DNA of 64,000 nt from Lithodes maja (GCA_037953745.1 JBAKBP010004438.1:1-64000); one strand, 5' to 3'; positions 43,408 through 55,827 are shown, counted from the stretch's first letter. Notes: generated from the sequence alone by a model not told the origin. Made by a program: numbers and translations.

Positions 43408-45452
43408 AATAATAATAATAATAATAATAATATTTATTCAGTTAGCAATTTACAGAGTTGGTATCACATAGTATGTTACAAATATGACATGTACCAGCCT
43501 TGCATAATTCCAACTAAGGATAGCCCAATAAGGCCGTTAGGCGTATTTCCATTGGGGTCCTTGTGGGATTAGGTTAGCTGGGGAAAATGGAGAGGATAAA
43601 GAAATAGATACTTTAGAGAAAGTATTTCTAGGGGGTTATTTTAAGATACCTTACATCCTATAGTAAATATCAGTAATCCTAATCAGTAATCATTTCAGTT
43701 TGGTTTGTCTATCTCTTATGTCGCATTTAGTAGTAGACATAAGCTTGGTGCTCCCTTCTCGCAGCTGTCCGGTTCAGGTGTTCCTTCAGGCTACGTCTGA
43801 AGGAATACAATGTTCTCTTTTCACGGACTGACTGGGGTAGGTCGTTCCAGTCTTTGATGGCGGTGAAGAAGAATGTTTGCTTACCCTGTCCTTGGATTCT
43901 CGGGACCTTAAAATTAAACATCCTGTTTCTTGTATTATGTCCACTCCTCTCATTTGCTTTAACAAAATCATTCTTTAGATACTCTGGAGCTCTGTCATAG
44001 AAAATTTTGAAGGCATTAGTGAGCCTGATTTGTTTGGCCCTGTCAGAGACATTGAGCATACCTAGTGACTGAAGTTGTTCCTGGCCAACATGTGATCTGG
44101 GTCCTAGGTTCAGCATGAACCTAACCATTTTATTTTGAGTGACCTGAAGTTTGTGCTGTGCTGATTTAGATGATGCAGAGTACCAGGATGACACAGAATA
44201 GTCAAAATGACATTGAACAAGCGCTTGGCAGAGGGTCTTTTTGGTCGCCGCGGGCAAGCATCCCACCTGTCTATACAGGTATTTTATACGTGCTCTACAC
44301 TTACTCAGGATAGATTCCAAAATTGTTTCACCTGACAAACTCGCGTCCAGTTTTAGTCCGAGATATTTAACTTGTGACACTGTTGTTATAGGAATATCAT
44401 TACAGTTGACCGAGAAGCCCACAATGTCTTTCAGTTTGCGTTTTGTTCCACATAAGATGGCTTCCGTCTTGCCCAGGTGAAGAGATAGTCGATTGTCCAC
44501 TAGCCATTCACTACATGATTCTAGTTCTTTGGAAAGTGAAGCGGCAATACTTATTGGGTCTTTTCCTGAAACCAGAAGCACGCTGTCGTCTGCATACAGT
44601 AATAATTTACATGAGACGCTCAGTTCCATGTCGTTCACATAACAGAGAAAGAGTAAGGGACCAAGGATGCTTCCCTGCGGGACCCCACAGTTAATTGGCA
44701 TAGGATCAGATATATTATCATCAATTTTGACTCTTTGGGTTCTACCACTAAGATAAGATTTAAACCAGTTCACAGACCCTATGCCCATTGCTTGTAGTTT
44801 ATTACACAGGATTTCATGGTCTACTGTGTCAAACGCTTTTTGTAGATCAAGAAGAACCATACCGGTGTAGTTACCTTTAGACATTTCTTTACGAATGTGA
44901 TCCGTTAAGTGGATGAGACAGGAGTCTGTCGAGTACATGCATCTGAAACCTAATTGAAACTTATAGAATAGATCATTTTGTTTGAGGTAGTGTTCAATTT
45001 GGGTGTATACCGCTCTTTCAAGGATTTTAGATACAATACATAATATGCTAACTGGTCTGTAGTTACCAACTTCTAGTTTATTTCCTTTCTTGAATAGAGG
45101 GGTTACAATAGCTTCCTTCAGTTCAGCAGGTACAGTGTTGGTGTTAATTGACAAGTTGATGATGTGGGTTAGGGGGCCTGCTATACCAATGGCTCCATCT
45201 CGTAGAAATTTGGCAGGAATTTTGTCTGGTCCTGTGCTTTTATGTACATTTAGGTTAGACAGCTCGTCAAAAGTGTATTTTGGTGTAACATTTTGCAATC
45301 CAAATGTGTTCGGGTGTATGTCTTTATCTCTGTAGAAATTTCGAAAGGTGGCCGTTGTTGTCGTGTATTTATTGAGAGGTTGAGGTAGGTTCTGTGCAAG
45401 TGTGTTTGCTATGGAGGTGAAGAAGGAGTTGAAGTAGGTTGAAATTTTTCGT
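43408..45452 (-). mobile_element. LINE (minus), 3' part with (ATT)n tail
   Basis: The 3' end is an ATT microsatellite (43408-43436 read on the minus strand). The 5' side is cut at 45452 by the long-LTR retrotransposon and resumes for 26 bases at 55802-55827, where a MITE took a TTAA of the LINE. The reading frame continues across the gap once the LTR element is removed (CHDKR then KISTYFNSFF). Confidence 0.9.
43727..45452 (-). CDS. LINE reverse transcriptase (5' end interrupted)
   Basis: The frame is open for about 575 codons and encodes a non-LTR reverse transcriptase. Motifs in order are ISTYFNSFFTSIA, STGPDKIPAKFL, NYRPVSILCIVSKILER, LLDLQKAFDTVDHEIL (catalytic Asp), CGVPQGSILGPLLF and LLYADDSVLL (catalytic YADD, about 44578-44607). 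The thumb and a C-terminal domain follow (FDYSVSSWYSAS, DWNDLPQSVREKRTLYSFRR). The ATG at 45298 is internal and arbitrary. The frame continues upstream to the LTR insertion, so the endonuclease is separated or lost. No internal stop is seen, which suggests a copy that was active not long before the LTR element hit it. It resembles the CR1/L2/Jockey group; the exact clade is not determined. Confidence 0.92.
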
Positions 45453-48400
45453 TGTTATGCCCTGTTTTTCTACAGGATTAACTTGGGTAATGTGAGTTCT
45501 AAATGACTGGGTATATAAGGCTGCATGCACAATACAAGATATGAGGAATAGAGAACACAAAGAAACACATGGTAACAAGTTACACGATCACGTTTATTGA
45601 TATACCACTGCAGAATGCTCGTGCAAGACAATATAATAGAATCGAACAACACTAGCATAAGTGGATCTGGATGGAGCCTAGTCTCCCACTTCCAACGTTC
45701 AGGTATTAATCTTCTGATCACTGGCTTTAATTCAACAGGTTTATATACCGAAGACCATCAATGTTACTTATAGAATCATATTCACTGTTAGATTTATTAC
45801 TGGTAGCTCTGGTGCACAAGTAGTAGTTCACAGACTAGATTAGACACGCATATTTTAGAGCACAGGAATTCTAGTAACCTCAGGGGGTACTGATCTAAGT
45901 TTTATATTCTTGTCTCAGAAATACATAGAACGCAAATCAGTGGGCGAACATTCAGATATCACTAGGGTTTCCTTCTATGTAATAATATCTGTATATATGG
46001 TTGATTACGAGAGTTAGTATCGCCTGTTAATTAATGGACACTGATACGCTTAGCACTTCCTAATTGAATGGTTATAATATGAATTATACTGGAGCAAAGA
46101 GATAGCCACTTCGTAGAAATATTAATAAGTGAATCTCTAAACAGCACTGTAACAATTAGTACTGATAAAGGGAATCTTGGGTAGTATCTGATGGGTCTGG
46201 TCCTGGTTATCTTGCGTCCATGATGTTGGGGGCTAACGACTGGTTCCGCGGCCGTCCAGGGGGTCCATATGTATGAAGTTCTCAAATACGTGGACAGGTT
46301 CTTCTATCCAAATCTGCCACGGAGTCTGCCGGCTCTGGAATCTCTCAACTCCGGAACAACACAAGGGCAGAGCTAGAGGTTAACTTCAGGGTAGTGACCA
46401 CTGGTTGGTGTCTAGCTTTCAACTGATTTGACTGGGGGCGGGAGCTAGGTTTATAGGCTCGGTTCTGGACCCTGTAGACAATAGGGATCTCGAGTCTTAT
46501 GGACTTATTTGAGCTCTCAATAGATATGGGGACTAGGTAAGATGGTGATTACTGTTGTGGCATATGGCTATAGGAAGCCTTCATATTTTAATATAACTGA
46601 GCCTTAGTAAGAGGTACTATTTTGGCTATACTGGAAGTATTTAGGGGAGAGAGACTGGATCTACTTTGCGAGGAGGATGGGGACAGCTGTGATAGGAGCG
46701 TCTCTCTTAGATTGTTCAATCTTCATTCTATGGTATAGCTGAGGTGCTAATTTAGTGATCAGAGTATGCAAGAAAGGTAAATGGTTTATTGTGAGTTAAT
46801 AGAGGTTAGTAAAGGTGTTAGTCATGCATGGTTAGTTCATTGATAGGAAGAATTCCTGTGCTACCTGGCAATGACTCAGAAGTCAAAACAGGGGGTCAGG
46901 TATACCTCCGCAGGGGTGGGGGTCTCCCTCCTCGGGTGGGTAAAAAGGGGTAGCTGAGCGCCCTCTCTCTGTGATAGTCGTCCGGCGGCTGTGGCTAGGG
47001 GCTTGCCATATCACCAGTGTTTGTAATAACCCTCTGTGTATGAGACAGATGTGGGTGTCCTTAACCCGGGAGCTGCGGGGAGACTCTTAAGAGTTCCCCC
47101 GGCGGACTGCGGGAAGACTCTCCTGAGTAAGTAAAATTAAAAATCAACTTTTGACATCGAAAAAACAAATTTATTTTTATTTTTATTTTTTTATTTTTTT
47201 ATTTTTGTTTGGCCCCTGGGCCATGCAAAATCTCAGTCCTCTACCTCCCCTCCTTCCCCACTTTCCTCCTATCCTTCAGTTATCACCTATTTTCCCTATT
47301 ATTCCCTTATTCTGAGGTATATTTTCGTGCTAACATTAGCGAGTTGCAAGCAGGGTGTTGTCATCACTGATGGCAATCGAGTGCAAGAGAGAGAGAGAGA
47401 GTATCGATCGACTGTGTCTCAGTGGCCTTGGGGGAAATTGGCGGGAAGGTAGCTTGCCTCACCCATACATTATACAACTCGCGGGCTATATCTCCGATTT
47501 TGACCATCCAAACGCTGTTTTCACTCGTTTTATTGTTGTTTCAGGTTAATACCTTTATAATCAACCCATAATAGGCGCATATGGATAATTATTAATGCTA
47601 TTAATGGTACAATGAATATTTTAGTGACGGAAACACCTCAAATACGTCAGCACAGGGGGACGTTTTCAATTACCCCCGTGCGCACTTCAGAGGTTAATAC
47701 CAAAACCGAAGGTGCCTTGGCTAGCTGGTTTTACTCGGTTGGTTGTTAATTGTAGGGTTTGCTGGATGTGGTGGAGACTGGGTTGCTAACTCTGCCACAT
47801 TTATCTGGAAGTATGGCAATAGAAGTTAGTTACTGGTGAGGCGGCTAGCCTCGCACCGACGACCATTGGGTGCAGGGTTGTGAAGGGGTTGTAAGAGAAT
47901 AGATGGCATGCAAGGGGCTAGTAAAGTTCTAATGTTGTTCTGGCCTACTAAGTGAAGGTAGGCTGGATAGGAGTATATAATTATATAAAAGGTTGGAAAG
48001 CGTTAGCAACGGACAATTCAAGGATCTTCAAGAGGTATGAGAGAGAGGCTAGGTCGGACAAGAGTAGAGAAGCGCGGGGTCTTATAATGAGAGGGGAGGA
48101 GTTCAGGGGGGCTATAGGGGAATTTGACCCTAAGGTCTCTGGGCGTGGGGGTGGCATTAGGCTGCAGTTGATATTGGAGTTTGAAAAGGCAGTGAAAGTA
48201 CGTTAGCCAAATGCTACCGGGGAATGCAACTATGGGGTGGTATATGAGTCTGGAAAAGATAGAATTATGTAGACTGTGGGGCTGGGGGGGAGAAGGAGGT
48301 GAACTGTAGGTGTGTGTTTGACTGTGGGTAAAGTGGGGAAAAACATGGTGTATTATTCTTCGTCAGGACGAGGGGTTATGGATACTATTAGTTGGCCCTG

Positions 48401-49402
48401 GGAACTGCGTTTTCTATGAAATATATATACCAATAAAAAGCGGCAGTTCGTAGGGGTACTTAGTTATTGTTTTGAGGTACTTATGACAGATACTGGTAAC
48501 AAGGTTATCTATGCAATCTCTGGTTGGGGTAAGGGGTGCATGACACGAAGCAAATTGGCGTAGTGTGGACTATGGATACGAAGGAGACAAGTGGAAGACG
48601 TATGACAATTGTGGAAAAGTAAATGGAAAAAGGTGAACACAATGGCGGATAAAGATACTTAACCTAAGGATTGAATACATAGATTTATGGGGCGATGGGT
48701 CTTCAGAAAGCTTAGTCTGGCAAGACAAGATGTTAGGGAATGTTAATATTAGTACTTAACTAAGGATTGCATACATCGATGAACGACGACATTATAGTCG
48801 TCGTCCTAATAAGGTGATGAAACCTGGTTGATCTGTACTTGGCACAATACGACACAAGGACAGTGCCGCTATGTCGTATCAATACTGGTGGCAGTTAATA
48901 TTATAGAGACACTTAGTTACTAGAGGAACAATGCAAGGGGGCGACTGAGCACGGGTTACATATATCTATACTCGTCATGGGAAATGATATACGAGGTCTA
49001 GGGATAGGCGTGGGTGTTTTAACTTCTAAGATATATAACATATACTTCTTGGATGTAAGAACATACATAGATATAATTATGGCTGTCTGATGTGTTGGCA
49101 TTGGCTCAACGTAGGGACAGGGCATGGGTGTTTTTAATATGAATGTATATTCCTGTTCATCATCTTTGTAGTTAGGAGTGTAGGACACGAGGGGGTAGTG
49201 TACGTGAGGTGTGGGAAAATGGTCAGTTTAGAAGGGATATATAGGTGCGGTCTGGAGCTGCTTAGCCCTGCGGGCTTGGGCCTGTCTGAATTGGCTGGCT
49301 CGGTCAGCTGGTCCTTTCGTTCTGTGGACCTTTCTTTTGGGTGTTTCTGTGTGGTGTTCGTTCGTGGCTTCTGTGGTGGGCTTCTCGTTCTGGGGCATTT
49401 TA
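45453..49402 (-). repeat. 3' LTR (left copy), with MITE inside
   Basis: This LTR is longer than its partner because it holds a MITE (47065-47693), and because the right LTR has lost segments. The missing segments correspond to about 46935-47710 and 47840-48210 here. Minus-strand AATAAA lies at 45593-45598. Confidence 0.9.
47061..47697 (+). mobile_element. TTAA MITE, copy 7, in left LTR
   Basis: TTAA at 47061-47064 and 47694-47697 flank 629 bp with the family ends CCCGGGAGCTGCGGGGAG and GTGCGCACTTCAGAGG. Its position inside one LTR only dates it after the LTR element. Confidence 0.93.
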
Positions 49403-49420
49403 CTTCCCTCTCCTTCATTA
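49403..49420 (-). promoter_or_regulatory. Polypurine tract
   Basis: The minus strand reads AATGAAGGAGAGGGAAG directly against the LTR start TAAAATGCCCC. This fits the plus-strand DNA priming site of an LTR retrotransposon. Confidence 0.7.
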
Positions 49421-49639
49421 TAGGCTCGTCCTCGAGCCTCAAGGGTGAAGTAAAAAAAAGCTTAGTCATGGTGGGTCATTTTGAGGGTATTTAGAAGGTT
49501 CCACCAAGCAAGAGAGTGACAGTCAGGTTTCGTTTGTAGGTCAATGTATACCTGTAAGAATGTGTCATCTGTGTTGTGACGGGCGGTTGCCCGGGCTTGA
49601 GGTGAGCGTTGTAGACGTAAGTGTCCAGTGGGGGTTTTT

Positions 49640-50200
49640 ACTTTAACCTTTTGTATGAATGGTTTGCAGTTTTCCCCCGTGGGGGTCGGAGTGAGGTGTG
49701 TGGGAAGGAGGGGGTGTGTGTTGTGTGGCTTGGGTCTTTAGTGTCAGAACGGGGTGTTATTTTTGTATAACTGTCTTTAAATCTGATGGGTCTGTTGATT
49801 ATTCTACCTCTGGTGGTCCTGGTGGGAAGGTTGATGTTTGTCGTGGGACTTGAGTCGCTCGACGATGTTTTATATTGAGGGGAAGAACGTTTTACAGGTG
49901 AAGGTAAAGTGTTTAACAATGTATAAAACAAATTTAAAAGATAGTCAGAAAAGTGTAGGTTAACAAGAAAAGTAGTATGACTAAGGGAAGAAAAATATAA
50001 TATACAGTATATGGAAAACATGTAAATTTAAGAAAGAACAGATAATTAAGAACACAGGAAAATTAAGAAGAGGTAAAGTTTTTAACAATGTATAAAACAA
50101 ATTTAAAAGATAGTCAGAAAAGTGTAGATTAACAAGAAAAGTAGTATGACTAAGGGAAGAAAAATATAATATACAGTATATGGAAAACATGTAAATTTAT
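49640..50200 (-). repeat. Duplicated segment and possible pol C-terminal relic
   Basis: Two copies of about 130 bp (near 49905-50030 and 50075-50200, offset about 170) share TGTATAAAACAAATTTAAAA and ATATACAGTATATGGAAAAC. The minus-strand frame beside them contains RTTRGRIINRPIRFKDSY, which resembles the basic tail after an integrase, but this is too short to be sure. Confidence 0.45.
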
Positions 50201-50304
50201 AGAATCATGCCCAATCGCTTAGGAATTGAAAACAATAAAAAAAAAAAAAAAATAAGTACAATAATATCCTCATCATCATCAGGGGGGGTTATTTAGGGTC
50301 GCTG

Positions 50305-50769
50305 TTAGTCTGGGTGACGGTCTGGTAATAGGGGTGGTGGTGGTGGTTGTGGCTTTGACCTTGGGGTTTCACTTTCACTTTGGAAGGGCGGGGTGGATAT
50401 ACCGTCAGGTTTGCTGTTCGGAATGTGGGTCTGGGTGAGAGCTGGCCCGGGGCCAGTTTTGGAGGGAGGTTTAAATAGTCTCGGTCGGGGGTAGTGATAG
50501 GGGGGGTTTAGGTCGAGTCGGGGTTGTTGTTGCGGAAGAGGTTGGTGCTGGGGAGGGGTTGAATTGTGTAGAGAGTTGTGGTCGTGAGTGGGGTTTGGGG
50601 AAGGGTGAGTAAGGCTGGAGGTTGAGAGTTTACTATGATCGGGTGGTTTGGAGGTTTGGGGTGTGGGGATTTGATAGGGAGATGGTGGGGGGGGGGGGGG
50701 GTCTGGGCAGGCAGGGTTGTGGTTTGAGAGGGGTTGAATTTGGAATGATTTTATTTTCGGGAGAGACAT
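50305..50769 (-). CDS. Proline-rich ORF of LTR element (154 aa), uncertain
   Basis: The frame is dominated by Pro, Ser and Gln (SKPQPPPPPLLPD at the end) and lies in the interior of the LTR element, 3' of gag. It has no recognisable enzyme motif. It may be the continuation of the proline-rich protein at 51082-52158 after a shift, since overlapping minus frames at 50633-51127 are also open. Confidence 0.3.
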   Translation of the reverse strand: MSLPKIKSFQIQPLSNHNPACPDPPPPPPSPYQIPTPQTSKPPDHSKLSTSSLTHPSPNPTHDHNSLHNSTPPQHQPLPQQQPRLDLNPPYHYPRPRLFKPPSKTGPGPALTQTHIPNSKPDGISTPPFQSESETPRSKPQPPPPPLLPDRHPD

Positions 50770-51081
50770 GGATGGGATTTCGAGGAGTGGTTGAAGTTGA
50801 GAGGTTGATTATGTTGTTTGGGGCGAGAGAGAGAGTATTTTGGGGTTTAGCCAAGGTGGAAAAAGTTTTGTGGTTGGATTGGGATGGGAGTGGTATTTTG
50901 TTGAGCGGGATCTTTGGGGGTGGAATTTGTGGCGGGTGGGGTAACGGTGAAGAGGGGGGTAAGATAGGGGGGAAAGAGGAGGTAGGGGTTATGTACGGGG
51001 GTGATTGTTCGTTCTGAATGTGGTCGTGAGAGGTTAGGCTGGCAGGGTGGGAATTGGTGGAGGTTGAAAGTTTAGCTGGGC

Positions 51082-52158
51082 TCATGATGGTGGGGGACCG
51101 ACTGGTGAGCAGGTGTTCGGTACGCATGAGGGGGGGGGGGGGAAATCACTTTGGTGGGGGTCACGCGTGAGGGGGGGATTAACGGCGCGTGTGGGAGGAT
51201 CAGAGTGGTGGGGTGTGTCGGTGGCAGTGACGGTTTGTTTAGAGGTTATATGGGATTGGTGGGTTTGTCTGTCATGAGGGGGTGAGTCAAGTGTGGGGTT
51301 TTGAAATTTATTAGGGGTGTGAATTGTGGGGGAGTGGAAGGGAGCTACTGACGGAAAACTGTCACAAGGGAAATTTTGTTGGTGGGGGAATAGCTGAGCA
51401 TTTCTGGGGAAAGGGGGGGAACATGTTTGGGTCCCTAGGTCGTCACGCGTGAGGGGAGGATTAACGGCGCGTGTGGGAGGGTCAGGGTGGTGAGAGGTGA
51501 GCGAGTTAGAAAACGGGATTTGTTGGGGGGACTGCGGAGGGTTGGTGGGGGAAGAGTTAGGTGTAGAACAGGGGTTATTGGTAGAGGACTGATGTATTGA
51601 TTTGGGGTTGTTAACAGGACGAATTTGGGGAATTTTCTTGGTGTCAGTCTCGGTCTGGTTAAAGGTTATGTGGGACTGGGGAGGATTAGTGGGGGCAGAG
51701 TTAGGCATAGGACATGGGTTATTGAGGGACGAGTGATGTACTGATTTGGGGTTGTTAACAGGACGAGTTTGGGGAATTTTCTTGGTGGCAGTCTCGGTCT
51801 GGTTAGAGATTATCTGGGACTGGTGAGTTTGTTTGACATGAGAGGGCGAGTCAAGTGTCGGGTTTTGAAGTCTTCTAGGGGTGTGAATTGTGTGGGGGTG
51901 GAAGGGAGCTACTGACAGAAAACTGTCACAAGGGGAATTTTGTTGTTTGTGGAATAGCTGAACATTTCTGGGGGCATGGGGAAAACATGTTTTGGTACAT
52001 AGGTAGGCATAGCTAGAAAACGGGGCTTGTTGGGGGGACTGCGGAGGGTTGGTGGGGGAAGAGTTAGGTGTAGAACAGGGGTTATTGGTAGAGGACTGAT
52101 GTATTGATTTGGGGTTGTTAACAGGACGAATTTGGGGAATTTTCTTGGTGGCAGTCAC
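51082..52158 (-). CDS. Tandem-repeat proline-rich ORF of LTR element (358 aa)
   Basis: The protein consists of imperfect repeats built from KKIPQIRPVNNPKS, SSPTNPPQSPQQ, HAPRNVQLFHKQQ and NPTLDSPSH segments, mirrored by tandem DNA repeats of roughly 300 bp. The repeat extends into the end of the gag frame (52303-52617), so the array joins the two. Such disordered Pro/Asn-rich regions occur in some retroelement gag C-termini. No zinc knuckle is seen. The function is unknown. Confidence 0.4.
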   Translation of the reverse strand: MTATKKIPQIRPVNNPKSIHQSSTNNPCSTPNSSPTNPPQSPQQAPFSSYAYLCTKTCFPHAPRNVQLFHKQQNSPCDSFLSVAPFHPHTIHTPRRLQNPTLDSPSHVKQTHQSQIISNQTETATKKIPQTRPVNNPKSVHHSSLNNPCPMPNSAPTNPPQSHITFNQTETDTKKIPQIRPVNNPKSIHQSSTNNPCSTPNSSPTNPPQSPQQIPFSNSLTSHHPDPPTRAVNPPLTRDDLGTQTCSPPFPRNAQLFPHQQNFPCDSFPSVAPFHSPTIHTPNKFQNPTLDSPPHDRQTHQSHITSKQTVTATDTPHHSDPPTRAVNPPLTRDPHQSDFPPPPSCVPNTCSPVGPPPS

Positions 52159-52302
52159 GGTCTGGTTAGAGGTTATCTGGGACTGGTGAATTTGTTTGAC
52201 ATGAGAGGGCGAGTCAAGTGTGGGGTTTTGAAGTTTTCTAGGGGTGTGAATTGTGTGGGGGTGGAAGGGAGCTACTGACGGAAAACTGTCACAAGGGGAA
52301 TT

Positions 52303-52991
52303 TTATTGTTTGTGGAATAGCTGAACATTTCTGGGGGCATGGGGAAAACATGTTTTGGTACATAGGTAGGCATAGCTAGAAAACGGGACTTGTTGGGGGG
52401 ACTGCGGAGGGTTGGTGGGGGAATTCATCGAACTGAGTAGGCATTCTTCTCTGATGGAGAGCATATGTTCTTCGAATGAGCCATACGGGTCGAGATGGGC
52501 GGTGATGTGGGGTGGGAGGATGTTTAATAATGCGGTGAATAAGAGTTCATTTTGTTGCTCGTCATCTTCAGAGCTATACGTGGTCCTCATGTATCTGTAG
52601 AGTTGTATGAGGGTCACATTTATATCCCCTTCATACTTGATCTCGTCGATTTTTATTATTTTGGGGGCGACGAGGAACCCAAAAGTGGCCCTAAGGTCCG
52701 GATCACGAGGGATCGAAACTGGTTCCAGGTACTCTCTGGCATTACCTGTTTAGCAACTTGGGAAACGGCTTTTCCCAACTGCATAATGTGCAATAATGCA
52801 ACGGCGATTTTTTCGCGGTCATTTTGAAGTGCCACATCTAACACTGGTTTTATTATGTCTAAGTAAGTGGCAATATCATACGTGTTTACATCATACTTGG
52901 GAATGTGTGTGAGTGGCTGCCAATTTTGCGATGTTGCCATGCTTCTACTGTTCCAAACTTGCAGTGTAATGCAACCTTTTATCCGAATCAA
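52303..52991 (-). pseudogene. Gag-like capsid region of LTR element, one frameshift
   Basis: Starting just inside the primer-binding site, the first frame (52991-52656) reads a helical region (IATYLDIIKPVLDVAL, IAVALLHIMQLGKAVSQVAK). After about 52740 the sense passes to another frame (EYLEPVSIPRDPDLRATFG, FLVAPKIIKIDEIKYEGD) and joins the second frame (52617-52303; MRTTYSSEDDEQQNELLF, PPHITAHLDPYGSFEEHM). Position, length and all-helical character fit a gag capsid. Family identity (Gypsy or BEL) is not settled. The shift may be a lesion or, less likely, a programmed site. Confidence 0.6.
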
Positions 52992-52992
52992 G

Positions 52993-53010
52993 AACCACCG
53001 CTGCCGCCAA
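52993..53010 (-). promoter_or_regulatory. Primer-binding site, tRNA-Leu type
   Basis: The plus strand ACCACCGCTGCCGCCA next to the LTR is, apart from one or two bases, the 3' end of a tRNA-Leu (CCACCGCTGCCACCA), so the minus strand offers the complementary primer site. Confidence 0.7.
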
Positions 53011-55801
53011 TGTTATGCCCTGTTTTTCTACAGGATTAACTTGGGTAATGTGAGTTCTAAATGACTGGGTATATAAGGCTGCATGCACAATACAAGATAT
53101 GAGGAATAGAGAACACAAAGAAACACATGGTAACAAGTTACACGATCACGTTTATTGATATACCACTGCAGAATGCTCGTGCAAGACAATATAATAGAAT
53201 CGAACAACACTAGCATAAGTGGATCTGGATGGAGCCTAGTCTCCCACTTCCAACGTTCAGGTATTAATCTTCTGATCACTGGCTTTAATTCAACAGGTTT
53301 ATATACCGAAGACCATCAATGTTACTTATAGAATCATATTCACTGTTAGATTTATTACTGGTAGCTCTGGTGCACAAGTAGTAGTTCACAGACTAGATTA
53401 GACACGCGTATTTTAGAGCACGGGAATTCTAGTAACCTCAGGGGGTACTGATCTAAGTTTTATATTCTTGTCTCAGAAATACATAGAACGCAAATCAGTG
53501 GGCGAACATTCAGATATCACTAGGGTTTCCTTCTATGTAATAATATCTGTATATATGGTTGATTACGAGAGTTAGTATCGCCTGTTAATTAATGGACACT
53601 GATACGCTTAGCACTTCCTAATTGAATGGTTATATGAATTATACTGGAGCAAAGAGATAGCCACTTCGTAGAAATATTAATAAGTGAATCTCTAAACAGC
53701 ACTGTAACAATTAGTACTGATAAAGGGAATCTTGGGTAGTATCTGATGGGTCTGGTCCTGGTTATCTTGCGTCCATGATGTTGGGGGCTAACGACTGGTT
53801 CTGCGGCCGTCCAGGGGGTCCATATGTATGAAGTTCTCAAATACGTGGACAGGTTCTTCTATCCAAATCTGCCACGGAGTCTGCCGGCTCTGGAATCTCT
53901 CAACTCCGGAACAACACAAGGGCAGAGCTAGAGGTTAACTTCAGGGTAGTGACCACTGGTTGGTGTCTAGCTTTCAACTGATTTGACTGGGGGCGGGAGC
54001 TAGGTTTATAGGCTCGGTTCTGGACAATAGGGATCTCGAGTCTTATGGACTTATTTGAGCTCTCAATAGATATGGGGACTAGGTAAGATGGTGATTACTG
54101 TTGTGGCACATGGCTATAGGAAGCCTTCATATTTTAATATAACTGAGCCTTAGTAAGAAGTACTATTTTGGCTATACTGGAAGTATTTAGGGGAGAGAGA
54201 CTGGATCTACTTTGCGAGGAGGATGGGGACAGCTGTGATAGGAGCGTCTCTCTTAGATTGTTCAATCTTCATTCTATGGTATAGCTGAGGTGCTAATTTA
54301 GTGATCAGAGTATGCAAGAAAGGTAAATGGTTTATTGTGAGTTAATAGAGGTTAGTAAAGGTGTTAGTCATGCATGGTTAGTTCATTGATAGGAAGAATT
54401 CCTGTGCTACCTGGCAATGACTCAGAAGTCAAAACAGGGGGTCAGGTATACCTCCGCGGGGGTGGGGGTCTCCCTCCCAAAGGTGCCTTGGCTAGCTGGT
54501 TTTACTCGGTTGGTTGTTAATTGTAGGGTTTGCTGGATGTGGTGGAGACTGGGTTGCTAACTCTGCCACATTTATCTGGAAGTATGGCAATAGAAGTTAG
54601 TTACTGGTGAGGCTACCGGGGAATGCAACTATGGGGTGGTATATGAGTCTGGAAAAGATAGAATTATGTAGACTGTGGGGCTGGGGGGGAGAAGGAGGTG
54701 AACTGTAGGTGTGTGTTTGACTGTGGGTAAAGTGGGGAAAAACATGGTGTATTATTCTTCGTCAGGACGAGGGGTTATGGATACTATTAGTTGGCCCTGG
54801 GAACTGCGTTTTCTATGAAATATATATACAAAAAAAAAGCGGCAGTTCGTAGGGGTACTTAGTCATTGTTTCGAGGTACTTATGACAGATACTGGTAACA
54901 AGGTTATCTATACAATCTCTGGTTGGGGTAAGGGGTGCATGACACGAAGCAAATTGGCGTAGTGTGGACTGTGGATACGAAGGAGGCAAGTGGAAGACGT
55001 ATGACAATTGTGGAAAAGTAAATGGAAAAAGGTGAACACAATGGCGGATAAAGATACTTAACCTAAGGATTGAATACATAGATTTATGGGGCGATGGGTC
55101 TTCAGAAAGCTTAGTCTGGCAAGACAAGATGTTAGGGAATGTTAATATTAATACTTAACTAAGGATTGCATACATCGATGAACGACGACATTATAGTCGT
55201 CGTCCTAATAAGGTGATGAAACCTGGTTGATCTGTACTTGGCACAATACGACACAAGGACAGTCCCGCTATGTCGTATCAATACTGGTGGCAGTTAATAT
55301 TATAGAGACACTTAGTTACTAGAGGAACAATGCAAGGGGGCGACTGAGCACGGGTTACATATATCTATACTCGTCATGGGAAATGATATACGAGGTCTAG
55401 GGACAGGCGTGGGTGTTTTAACTTCTAAGATATATAACATCTACTTCTCGGATGTAAGAACATACATAGATATAATTATGGCTGTCTGATGTGTTGGCAT
55501 TGGCTCAACGTAGGGACAGGGCATGGGTGTTTTTAATATGAATGTATATTCCTGTTCATCATCTTTGTAGTTAGGAGTGTAGGACACGAGGGGGTAGTGT
55601 ATGTGAGGTGTGGAAAAATGGTCAGTTTAGAAGGGGTATATAGGTGCGGCCTGGAGCTGCTTAGCCCTGCGGGCTTGGGCCTGTCTGAATTGGCTGGCTC
55701 GGTCAGCTGGTCCTTTCGTTCTGTGGACCTTTCTTTTGGGTGTTTCTGTGTGGTGTTCGTTCGTGGCTTCTGTGGTGGGCTTCTCGTTCTGGGGCATTTT
55801 A
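53011..55801 (-). repeat. 5' LTR (right copy), 2791 bp
   Basis: It is nearly identical to the left LTR except for deletions. Minus-strand AATAAA is at 53151-53156. A TATAAA-like motif (minus, near 54003-54010) could be the promoter. Confidence 0.88.
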
Positions 55802-55827
55802 GTCGTTTATCGTGGCAAACCTGATCA

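Larger units (their letters stand above)
45453..55801 (-). mobile_element. Long-LTR retrotransposon, gag-bearing, no visible pol
   Basis: Near-identical direct repeats at 45453-49402 and 53011-55801 start TGTTATGCCC and end GGGGCATTTTA. They bracket a 3.6-kb interior. The element is on the minus strand. A primer-binding site matching the 3' end of tRNA-Leu lies at 52993-53010, gag-like sequence follows, and a purine-rich tract (49403-49420) precedes the 3' LTR. The flanking 5-mers TTCGT and GTCGT differ at one base, consistent with a 4-5-bp duplication. No reverse transcriptase, protease or integrase core is found in the interior, so it depends on another element. Confidence 0.85.
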
